Below the pieces are notes generated by a model. It was not told where the DNA came from. It saw only the letters and a program-made list of their open reading frames with translations, and made no database searches. The position numbers and the translations under genes were made by a program. This document shows, piece after piece, positions 36,618-46,627 of a stretch of DNA of 64,000 nt (position 1 is its first letter; the number at the start of each line of letters is the position of its first letter). This DNA comes from Mycteria americana. Taxonomy: Eukaryota > Chordata > Aves > Ciconiiformes > Ciconiidae. The stretch spans positions 36,078,316 to 36,142,315 of the forward strand of contig NC_134372.1 in assembly GCF_035582795.1 (NCBI RefSeq), in the 5' to 3' direction.

Positions 36618-37284
36618 TACTAACCAGTACCTACCGGTCTACTGACCGCTGGCTCACATCGATGCTAGCAGCTGATAGCAGGCGCTGCAGTGCTGCAGGC
36701 AGGTGGCTTTGCTGCCCGGAAAGGCTTTGAAACCTTGCAGTTAAAGTAGAGCATCCGCTCTATTCCTTGACATGTCAGCACGGCACATGCACGCAGCATG
36801 ATCGCAGCATGATCTTGTTTTCCTTTGTGACCAGTACAGTATCGTACTGGTGTGTAAGTACAGCATGGTGCCAGCAGCACAGAAGCTGGGGCTCTTCACG
36901 TAAGCACAACAGTGCCCGGGTTTAACTCAGTGGCACTGGGACTGCATCCTCTGGGCAGGGTTCGGAGATGGTGGAGACCGCATGCATGGATGGAAACCAA
37001 GCTGCTGCAAAACACTGGAGCCCCTTCGTTAAACACTTGGCATCGTGCTGCCTTGCATGAATGTTTGAGGTTCCCAAAGATGGACCAGGTCGAACCAAAA
37101 GACATGGGGCAGCGTTGAAGCTGGCTCAGTTGTTGGGGTATAAGCAGCCAGTAGCTGGTTAATTGATTTCCTGATTGCTGTCTGAAGACACCATCCAATT
37201 TTGGTTTATTGCATAACAATACAGCACAGTTAAATTATGTGCAGTAGAAATCCATACCTTTGTCACAAGGCTGCGTGGCAGCTT

Positions 37285-37425
37285 AATTAGTTAGTATCAG
37301 CAGAGCACTTTGAAGACGTAAAGTGCTATAAGAGTGCTCCTTATTATCCTCATTGCTACTTATCATTAGTAGCACAACGTGAAGGCTAAATCGTTGCCCT
37401 ATAGTCACAGGGCATGTGCTGCCGC
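37285..37425 (-). repeat. Possible MIR-like fragment
   Basis: AGCACTTTGAAGACGTAAAG and GTGCTATAAGAGTGCTCC, then TTATTATCCTCATTGCTAC and a later ATAGTCACAGGGCATG, follow the antisense order of MIR (CCCCATTTTACAGATG ... AAGGTCACACAGC) only loosely. This is a weak call by eye. Confidence 0.3.
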
Positions 37426-39140
37426 CATTGTCAGCAGCCCCAGTCCCACGGGGCCAGGCTGGGGACATGAAAGCCCAAAATTAGGATTAGACTCAGTGGC
37501 AGCACAGGCTCCTGCAGAGTTGAACTTCAGAGATGCAGAAAGCCTCAAGTATGCAGGCGGCTGCCAGGCGATGGGAGGCTGTTCGCTGTGGTTATGGAAC
37601 AAATATTTTTATACACAGATTCCTGGAGAGAATGGCTGGGACAAAGCAAGCAAGCCCCTTTTACGGAAACCAACAAAATGCGATCCAAGAGCCTGCCTTG
37701 CCAGCACCCTATTTAGCATTTTATTACTGACTTTGTTCCTGCATAAGCAATTAATAAACTGCAGTTTGGTCAAAAGTCTTCTGCGTGAACTTTAGCTCGC
37801 AGACAGGCACAGAGCAGGCAGCTGATTCCTACTGATACTCCAGCAAGTCTTCCGCTTTAACGCAGTATTTGCTAAACTGTTCTGCCCTGTCCCCTGCCTT
37901 CCTGAGTAATGTGAAGCGTTTGCTCTTGCACTCGTCTCTCCCAAGCCCAGCTGTTGCACCTTTTGTATCCTTCACTGCCCTAAAGGCAGCAAATCTTTAA
38001 CTTAGGATTTTGGAAAATTTGGTTATGTAGGGCTTAAAATTACCTCGAAGGGCAAGCTAGAGAAGTTAGATGCCCCCCTCATTTTGGCCTGAAAGAGCAG
38101 GATTCTTAGAGCCAGAGAGGTTTGAGTAAATGCAGATGGCAGTTAAAACTCAGAGCTGCCCTGGCCTGCCTTTCTTCTTGCAGAAAGCTTCCATTACTAT
38201 CAAACAGAATTGCCTGGTAGGGAGAGGGCAGAAAACTATCCATTGGCACAGTTAGCTGGGCAACAACAACAAATCACATTGGAAATGCATACAAATATAA
38301 GGAGGATGTGCTTACCTACAATTCTGCACCCAGGATAGGCTTTACCCACTGGCTGGCACACCTCAGTGGGAGACGCGGATCTCTCCCAGCTCCAAGGGAA
38401 TGCTGGTGCCTGGGGAGGTACGGTCAGGGCTACACACACCCCTGCCCGGCTCCACGATCTCTCTCATCGGGAACCCTTCTATCTCTGTAAGTGTTCAGGG
38501 GCTGATTCTGACTCAGCTGGGTGATTCTCCAATTAATTTGTAATAATGTCTCAACACATGGAGCTGCTCGGGGAGCTGCAGTGGGGCAAGGTAAAAATAA
38601 GACCTTCAAAGCTTTTGTTTTGTTAGATCAGTTTTGACACCAAATTACATAGGTTATTCATCATATCTTATTGACCGATACAGAAATAACAAGCCCTTCA
38701 TGCTGTCTTCAGATTACATGTACAAGGGAATATCTGCGAGTGCTCTACTCCAAAGCAGCATGCCAGAGCACGGGAAAGATTTAATTTCACCCTAAATCAC
38801 TCCTGCCCACCGAGGCTGAGCAGGAAATAAGGAATATAAAACATTTGCATCCTGTTAGACACTCCTGTGTGGGGTATAATTAGTTAAGGTCAAACACCAG
38901 TGTAAATCTTTCATTCCCCTGCCACAAAGAAAGTAGCTACATTTGACAACCTAGCAGCTTCCTCTTCATCCCCATTGCTATGAACCTCTACTAACATTTA
39001 TTACATTCCTCCTTCTTCGATGCTCACGTCCTGACTGCAGGATCGGAGAGTGGTTAGCTGCATAATAGTGCTATTACAGCTTTGTAACACACCATTTCCT
39101 ATGGATAGATTGCAAAGTGTTTAAAAAAAAACGCATTCAG

Positions 39141-39215
39141 GAATGAGATGGGAAGTTACTCAAGGTCACCCAGCAAACAAGCAGAAGAGCCGGCGAAGGC
39201 GATACCTCTTCTGAG
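39141..39215 (-). repeat. MIR-like SINE fragment, antisense
   Basis: GAGATGGGAAGTTACTCAAG, GTCACCCAGCAAACAAGCAG and AAGAGCCGGC match the antisense MIR core (GTGACTTGCCCAAGGTCACA, CAGCAAGT..GGCAGAGCCGG) fairly well. Confidence 0.5.
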
Positions 39216-40351
39216 GCCCAACAAAATGGGCTCTGCACCAAGCTGTGCCGCTGTACCTGCTGACAGCTGAAACGTTGTCTTTGTTGGACGATCAGCAGTG
39301 ACACTAGATTAAACCACACCGTTCTGAGGGAATTGCAAAGGTACAGATGTTCAAATGCAGTGTCTTTGCTGAATGTTGAAAGCCGTAATGTTCATGTTTG
39401 CCTAAATCCTTCCTGCTGAACAGTCATCCAAAGAAATGAATGCCTTCATTTTTGCAGACTTCAGAATAATTTTATATATTTACCTCTTAGGCTCTTCTGG
39501 AATTCATAAATCACACTTAATGAGAAGTATTAGCACACACTTACCGCAATTATGTGATGAATGTTTGATTTCTGGCTTACAGCCTGAAAAATACATAGAT
39601 TTCTGTGATCTCTAGAAAGGTAAAGATGAAACCTCATGTTTTAATTAGGGGCTAATAGCTTTAGTTCACTCCAATGCAAAGGCCTTTGGTTTTTTAAAAG
39701 CTTTCCAACCCAGCTGAAAGTCTGCTATTCAATTAGTCTGGAGTTATACATCAGCTGGTCAAGCAATGACAGCCTTTCTAAGAAGCTAGTGCTTTCTCCA
39801 TAAGAACTTTAACTCTGGGGAAAAAATGCATTGCTTTTACATCCTCTGGCTGCACCGGTGCTGCTAAACTGCTGGTGGAGGCTGAGCTCAGCAGGTCCTA
39901 CCGCTGCAGCTATGCAGGATTAAACCCCTGAGTCTGCCTGTATTTCACTAGTGAGCACTACTGGAGCTGCTGCAACATGTGAGGGAAAAGACGGAAAAAT
40001 TGAATTTCCACATGAATCTCCATAGGTTTTAACAGAAATATTAAGATTGGTATAAATGCTGTATGACCAGAAATATGTGTGTGTGAAAGCACCAGAACAA
40101 CAATTAAGAGGCCTGTATGGATAACGAGGGATGCCATTTCATCAAGTGGAGGAATATATTGCTGCTGTCAAGCCCCAGAGACCCCACGCTGGTGAGACCA
40201 CACAGATGGCTCCTCAACAGAAGACCCCGCACCAACAGCAGGACAGTCATGGAGGCTGCAGCAAATCACATATGCCAGTCTTCCTTCTGATAGCCCAACA
40301 GGCTAACGGCAAGACAGTAGCAATAGGATATAAAAGATGTCCTAAAGGATA

Positions 40352-41136
40352 TCTGTATGAGGTTTAACAAGGCCAAGTGCAAGGTCCTGCACTTGGGCCA
40401 CAGCAACCCCATGCAAAGCTACAGGCTTGGGGAAGAGTGGCTGGAAAGCTGCCCAGCAGAGAAGGACCTGAGGGTGTTGGTTGACAGCCGGCTGAATATG
40501 AGCCAGCAGTGTGCCCAGGCGGCCAAGAAAGCCAATGGCATCCTGGCTTGTATCAAAAATAGCATGGCCAGCAGGACTAGGGAAGTGATCGTGCCCCTGT
40601 ACTCGGCACTGGTGAGGCCGCACCTCGAATACTGTGTTCAGTTTTGGGCCCCCCACTACAAGAGGGACATTGAGGTGCTGGAGTGTGTCCAGAGAAGGGC
40701 AACGAAGCTGGTGAAGGGTCTGGAGCAGAAGTCTTATGAGGAGCAGCTGAGGGAGCTGGGACTGTTTAGCCTGGAGAAAAGGAGGCTGAGGGGAGACCTT
40801 ATTGCTCTCTTCAACTACCTGAAAGGAGGTTGTAGAGAGGTGGGGGTCGGTCTCTTCTCCCAGGTAACAAGTGATAGGACAAGAGGAAATGGCCTCAAGT
40901 TGCGCCAGGGGAGGTTTAGACTGGATATTAGGAAATTTTTCTTCACCGAGAGGGTTATCAAGCATTGGAACAGGCTGCCCAGGGAAGTGGTTGAGTCGCC
41001 ATCCCTGGAGGTATTTAAAGGACGTTTGGATGAGGTGCTTAGGGACATGGTGTAGTGGTGGTCTTGGTAGTGTTAGGTTTATGGTTGGACTCGATGATCT
41101 TAAAGGTCTTTTCCAACCTATACGATTCTGTGATAT
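40352..41136 (+). mobile_element. CR1 LINE, 3' portion with open ORF2 C-terminus
   Basis: A sense-strand, 5'-truncated CR1. An uninterrupted frame at 40357..41055 (232 codons) encodes the ORF2 C-terminal region: [96 protein letters not shown] and the natural end VLRDMV with a TAG stop. About 80 bp of 3' UTR follow, ending CTTTTCCAACCTATACGATT and CTGTGAT at about 41133, the CR1 terminus. It lacks the endonuclease and catalytic RT, so it cannot move by itself. Complete lack of frameshifts marks it as the youngest CR1 in the window. It is about 37 kb from, and inverted relative to, the copy at 3 kb. Confidence 0.93.
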
Positions 41137-41846
41137 AAAGGATTTGTCCAAAAACTTAGTTCATCATTGACAATCTGGAAGAAGCCAGGAGATGAAGCGA
41201 GGATGTGACTCGTCGCTCATGTTGTGCACAAGCAATCGTGGTCAGACCATTTCAGCAGGTATGCCATGAGAGTATGGCTGTGTAAAATCAATTTGCATAA
41301 TGACTTTGAATAATACAACCCCCTTCCCTTTCCATAAGATCTTCCAGTGAGGTTTGTAACACTAATTTCCTATAAACCAACCGAAAGGGAGGAAAGGCAT
41401 GCTAACCACTGTTGGGTTGCAATCACCAAATTCCTGTCATCTGAAAGGGACCCACTGGGTCTCAGTAGCTTTATGTTGTGTGTGCTAAACAGAATTTTGC
41501 CTTGAAAGAGCAGCTATCCTGGCCCACCTGAGTCCTTTGCAGGTGAGTGTTACCAGGAGCAGGTGACTGCAGCCATTCCACCCCACCCGTGCCCCACGCT
41601 GTGAAGCACATACGGCAGGAGCTATGAATCGTGAACTGTGAGAGGGGAAAGCACTTCTGCCAGGGCACCACAGCCTGTAATCAGGCTACAGGGCACAGTA
41701 CAACACACCGCACCACTGGAATCATCTCAAAAGATATGGTGAGAAATCAAATAATGTAATAACAAAATGCTGGTACTATCACACGCCACTGTTACCGTCA
41801 GTCTGTAGCCTCAGCTCACACAGCCCTCCATCACTAGCTGGGTGTT

Positions 41847-41935
41847 GTCATCACCACCTCACACAAAAGCAGCTGAATGGGGAAGCTGGGTGACTGCCCA
41901 AAGTCATCGAGCAAACTATTGCTGCAGATCAGTCA
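41847..41935 (-). repeat. MIR-like SINE fragment, antisense
   Basis: CATCACCACCTCACACAAAA, GGGGAAGCTGGGTGACTGCC and CAAAGTCATCGAGCAAACTA follow antisense MIR (CATTTTACAGATGGGGAAAC, AAGTGACTTGCCCAAGGTCA, CACAGC). It is degraded, and the call is made by eye. Confidence 0.45.
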
Positions 41936-44122
41936 GCTTCCTTAAGCAAACTGCCCTCAGGCAGGCAGCAGAGCACCTCTCCAAACCACCCTGCTCCTCA
42001 GAGCCAGCAGGCACAGGCAGGGGACCGGCAGCCTACAGAGGAACCCCAGCCACTGGCTTCCCCTGGCAAGCACGGAGCCCTACACGGACGGCTGCCCAGC
42101 ACCCCCTCCTGCCAGCAGCCCACAGGAGACCTCTTTGGGAGAGACGGAGACTGTTTCGTTTGGGAATGTTCTTCTCCAGCAAAGCCCTCCATAGGTGCGG
42201 GTGTGCAGCCTGGAAGGAGAGGGGCTGTCCTTACAAAAACTGCCCACGTAATGCTAATCCATGTTATTTTCATACTGGAATAGGAGGTGAGAGCTGATGT
42301 GTGACCAAGACCATGCAAACAGGCTGAGCCAAGAGCTACCAGACCTGCCTTCGTGGGAACACATACTTACCCTGCAGAACCTCAGCTCGGAGGTTCAAAG
42401 CAGCTCTCTGCCTCATCACCTTCTGGGCCCATTACCACTGCTGGCGCGGTTCTCACTGCCTGCTGTAAACTCAACATTAGTCAGTTAATGGGATCTTAGG
42501 ATTGTTCTGCCTGTACAATTCTTGTGCACTCTGGAGTCAAGGGGTCAATACAGGGAACCCTCTTCCACAGCAGAAGGATCTCACCAAAACCCTGTAAAAC
42601 CTCCAGTTAATGGGAACTATAGCAACGAGTTAAGCAGGCTCACGGGCACCGTGGTGTGCCACCATGGTGCACCACCCTAGCACCCCGCTCCCCACCCTTA
42701 CTTCAAGGTCTCTGTTGCAGTTCTCATGCTCCTCCAGAGGACCAAGCCTGGGAGCCTCTGTGATGCTGTTGGGAACGGGACCTTTAGGAAGCCTGCGCTG
42801 TGACAGTGACTAGCAAAAACCAGAATTTTCACAGCCAAATACTCCAGGGTCCATGTGAGCAGCAGTCACACAGTCATTTGTGAGAGGTGAGCACCACTCC
42901 AAAGGCTGCGCAGGTAGAGCTGCTACAGGTGCAGACTTGGAGGTGATAAAACTGAACAAAGAAATGCACCCTCCTGGAAACCAAGCAATTATTCTTTACT
43001 TTCAATTCACCAGTCTTTGCAAAGTGGCTGCTGCTCAGCTCACAAAACCCACTTGTCCTTCAGTGATCATGAGGGTGAAACCGCCCTCCTCTGCCTGATT
43101 GTGTATTTCCTCCCTGTAATTAAATGTGACATGCAGCTGCAGTAAATATTTGTGCAGTCATAGCTCACATACGGTAATCACCAAAAAACAACTTTGTCAG
43201 GGAATGTGTATGAATTCTAGTCTAGTGTGTAGCTAGGCTGATATTTGTAATCTAATACAAATTCATTAAAGACAGGAATTTAACGGACTAAAAGCAAAAA
43301 AAGAAGTTACCCCTACTTTTAATGGAAAAAGATAACTGTGTTAATACTGAGGCAGCCTTGATAGGCTGAATTTAAGAAATAATCTGATTGCCGCTAGATG
43401 GCACATCTCAATTACTAATCTGTGTTTGAATTCAGGATTGCCTTTTTTTTAAAAAAAGATATTCCTTCAACATAACACTTCATAATCATGCTTGCTTTCC
43501 ATTTTTAGATCAGACAGGTTAAAAAAAACACATAGAAAAGAATTTTTAACTAAAAATACACCATCTGCCAGTGAAAATGTAGCTTGATTCTGTCACATCT
43601 ACAACCAAACCAGGTTAATAACCAGCATCACAGATGGTTTCTTTATATAAATATGTACATCTCCCCACAGTGACTCTTTCAGCTGCTTCCCGAAACTGCT
43701 GGCACTGCATCACCTCGTTTCCTAGGCAATAGCTGTGCCTTACACGCAGCCTGGACGTTACGCAGCTGGAATGGATTTCAGAAGATGCCATCCCCTGCCT
43801 GTGGCTGTTTCCAATACCAACAAGGGATGCAGCGGTGGACAGCCATGTCTCTACCAAAGAACAGCAACAGATGGATATTAATACATTCTCGTGCAGCTGG
43901 TCTCTCCCTCAGATGATCAAATCTGCTGAAGGGTTCTTTTAACTTGCCCAAATCCCTGCATAAGGCTACATACCAAATATCATGGTGACCTCGATATGAT
44001 AGCACAGGGCTGTAGTCAGAGAAATAGAGGTGGAACTTGATCTTTCTGCAGCATTCAACAGTATGAACTGACAGAAACCACTAAAATACAAACAACAAAA
44101 CCATGGAGGGGTCCCATGCTCA

Positions 44123-44144
44123 TTCTCCCTCAGTAGAGGGAGAA
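44123..44144. repeat. Perfect 9-bp inverted repeat (hairpin)
   Basis: TTCTCCCTC (44123-44131), a 4-base spacer AGTA, then GAGGGAGAA (44136-44144), an exact inverted repeat. Its last base is also the first base of the 26-bp-period direct duplication that follows. It is intergenic with no known role. Confidence 0.8.
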
Positions 44145-44194
44145 TAGCTATGTATCAGGGTCTCCTCACATAGCTATGTATCAGGGTCTCCTCA
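44144..44194 (+). repeat. Direct duplication, 25 bp twice with 26-bp period
   Basis: The 25-mer that starts ATAGCTATGTATCAGGG and ends TCTCCTCA occupies 44144-44168 and is repeated exactly at 44170-44194, separated by one C. Perfect identity points to a recent duplication or an assembly artefact. Confidence 0.9.
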
Positions 44195-44733
44195 ATCAGA
44201 TTTCATTATTTCCCAATTCTCATATGTCCAAACTCACTTGAGATGACCCCTTGAGCTGGGTTCTGTTCTTGTTCTATTCCAGCAGTGAAACATGTTTCAG
44301 ACCCAACTGCAAACCCATTGCTACCACTTTGAAAATAGGCACCTGCCACTTTCCAAGGAGTTCCACGAGCATCAAACCTGTTAAATAATGATACAGAGAA
44401 CAAACAGGATTCAATTCACTTCTTCCTGGTTCTACTTCAGTCATCTAAAAACCTGTGGAAGTTACATTTATTATAATGACTAAGAGTATGTGACTCTGGC
44501 ACGGAGTCTAAAGCTTCTCGGGAGCTCAGGGGCAGCGGGGTTTAACATAAGCTAGACTGGCCCATGCAGAACTCTGAACTACTTGGACCAAACTTCTATT
44601 GGTACCCATATGACACAAGCCCCCTTCATATGACAGTGAAAGCTGAAAGATCATAATTAAAATAAGTTTATAATTTCTAAGTGTATAATAAAAAGCATTT
44701 GAAAAAAATACCCTAAGAAATAGAGTAACACAG

Positions 44734-44866
44734 AATCCAGGACTAGGACTCACATAGTTTAAGCTCCACTCATGGCTATGACACTTGATATGAGTGATGA
44801 AAAACAATTCACTACCTATGTTTGGGCTCAAATTTATGAATACCTGTAAAATGGGAGTAATGATAG
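44734..44866 (+). repeat. MIR SINE, sense
   Basis: This has the best MIR resemblance in the window. The order AATCCAGGACTAGGACTCAC, TAAGCTCCACTCATGGCTAT, GACACTTGATATGAG, CAATTCACTACCTATGTTTG, GGCTCAAATTT and ACCTGTAAAATGGGAGTAAT parallels the MIR consensus through its tRNA-related part, core and CTGTAAAATGGGGATAAT segment. It is old, with no target duplication visible. Confidence 0.6.
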
Positions 44867-45494
44867 ATGTCTGAAACCACTCTGAAATCTGATAATGATC
44901 TGTTTAAATACTGGATACTATTATAAATTAATTGAAACCAACATCTTTCATATGGTCTCCTTTACAATCAGATGTCAAGTTCTTTCATGTCTGGGTTCAA
45001 ACAGCTGATTATAAGATGGCAGGCTCCATCCTACCGTATCATTCAATCATCTGCTGCTGTTAGCAGTGTGTTATTTTGGAAAGAGTGAATTTAATTTGTG
45101 AAATAACCAGAAAATTGCAAATAAAAGTAACTACCTTCATAAAAATAGTATTTTAAGATGGATATACAGAGTATGTAAAGTCGTAAAAAGCCAGTTGGAG
45201 TGTGTGTAATCTGTCTATGAAACTGAACAAACACTGATTTCAGGCTTGGCATTATTAAACTATGACAGAGTAAGGAGTGCCCACTTACCATTCACTTCCA
45301 TCTGTCTTTCACGTCACTGAAAAAGTGTTTTCAAATGATGAGAAGAAAAATCACTACCCTGCACTCCAGGCAGGACAGTACACGGAATTAATTAATGGCA
45401 AATTGTACCTGCAGAAGTAAATTAATCAAACGTATACAATAGCAACTTCCGAGTTTAAAGCTTCACCATTTAGAACTCAACTTCCAGAAACCTC

Positions 45495-46622
45495 ACCACA
45501 CACACAGAGATAAATCTTTATTTTAGGGGAAAAATGAAATTATCAGCGCAGTTTCACTTGTTTTTACATACAAAAGAAGGCACACCTGCACATTTTTCTA
45601 CTTACTAACTTGTCTTACAAGTGCATTGAAACAAATGGTGAACAACTGACTGGGATATTCAACAACACTGCATTTGGAGCTTATCATGTTAACTGCAGCT
45701 GGCATGTTATCCCACACAACCACCACCACTACTGCCAACTGCTGTTGGACCAGTACAGGGCTGCCTTCTTCCTCAAATTTCAGTGCCAAGTTCTTAAAGA
45801 GTTCATTTACTTTAAAGCAAAACACAGGCCACTATGATGCTTCTCACGAATATTTTCACGAAAACAGAGGACCAGGTGTTCAGATTTAGTCAAGAAACCA
45901 ATGCTGAAGTGACAACCCTAATCCTAGGGACAGTACAAAAAATGGCAGATTCAGCTTTCCATTTTAAAATTTTTTTTAAAAAGTGTATTCTTGCCATGCC
46001 CATTCTAGGACACCAGGAACTACTAATTGTGCACAGTTTGTTTACCTGTTGCTTTAGATCTTGTTTAGGCATTGGCTTCACTTCTTATAGAAAGGAATAA
46101 CTAACTCAAGAATTACAATTAAAATGCGACAAAAAATAAAGTAAGGATTGAGATCTTTGAGTTCACAGTAGAGTAACATACTTTCTTTTGCAGGACTGAA
46201 ACAGACAGTAGGTAAAATTCTTCCAAGTGCCCTAGCTACTTTGGCACCTATATGTCATTCACAGAAGAAAATAAAAGCACTTACACAAACTGGATTAAAT
46301 TTCCTAAATAAAACACAAAGACTTTGAAAATTTTAACTAGTAATACATTAGTGTAAGAGAAGCATAATTCCCTTCAATGATTTTGAATTCAGTCCTAGTG
46401 CAGAGTAATTCAAAATTACATAGCAAGTCAGTGTCAGGATAATGCAGTCATCTAATACTATCCTTACAAAACAAATAAACAAAAAGCCCCTCCAACTCCA
46501 AAATCCAAAATAATACTTGGATCTGCCTACATTCATAGTTAGTACTGATAATTGCTATGCTGAAGAATCACAATTGTCAGAGTAAAATTCATTACACTGT
46601 AAAAAGCCTGCTCTGGAAAGGT
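45495..46622 (-). promoter_or_regulatory. C19orf12: C19orf12 3' UTR (long form, predicted)
   Basis: The sequence after the C19orf12 stop runs about 1.1 kb to an AATAAA on the minus strand (plus TTTATT at 45517-45522), giving a predicted end near 45495-45505. A second AATAAA overlaps the stop codon itself (46627-46622) and could end a much shorter mRNA. Two opposed 75-codon frames at 45598-45837 lie within this UTR and show no family resemblance. Confidence 0.5.
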
Positions 46623-46627
46623 TTATT
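46622..46627 (-). promoter_or_regulatory. C19orf12: AATAAA overlapping the C19orf12 stop codon
   Basis: On the minus strand the coding end reads GGAGAATAAACC. The TAA stop (46625-46623) lies inside an AATAAA hexamer (46627-46622). If used for cleavage, the transcript would have almost no 3' UTR. Usage is unknown. Confidence 0.5.

Larger units (their letters stand above)
36618..40350. other. Intergenic, between ancient and young CR1
   Basis: 3.7 kb without a gene. Old MIR-like fragments are visible at about 37285-37425 and 39141-39215; the remainder is unremarkable. The longest open frame (138 codons, 37379-37795, plus) lacks motifs or splice context. Confidence 0.45.
41137..45490. other. Intergenic, CR1 to the C19orf12 3' end
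   Basis: 4.3 kb of non-coding sequence. It holds two MIR-like fragments (about 41847-41935 and 44734-44866) and a 26-bp direct duplication with an adjoining hairpin (44123-44194). Frames up to 151 codons around 41842-42318 occur on both strands with no recognisable protein family. Confidence 0.45.

Noticed and set aside
45598-45837. Two overlapping 75-codon frames on opposite strands
   Set aside because: They lie in the predicted C19orf12 3' UTR, have no family resemblance, and one contains a Val run caused by a CAC-type simple sequence.
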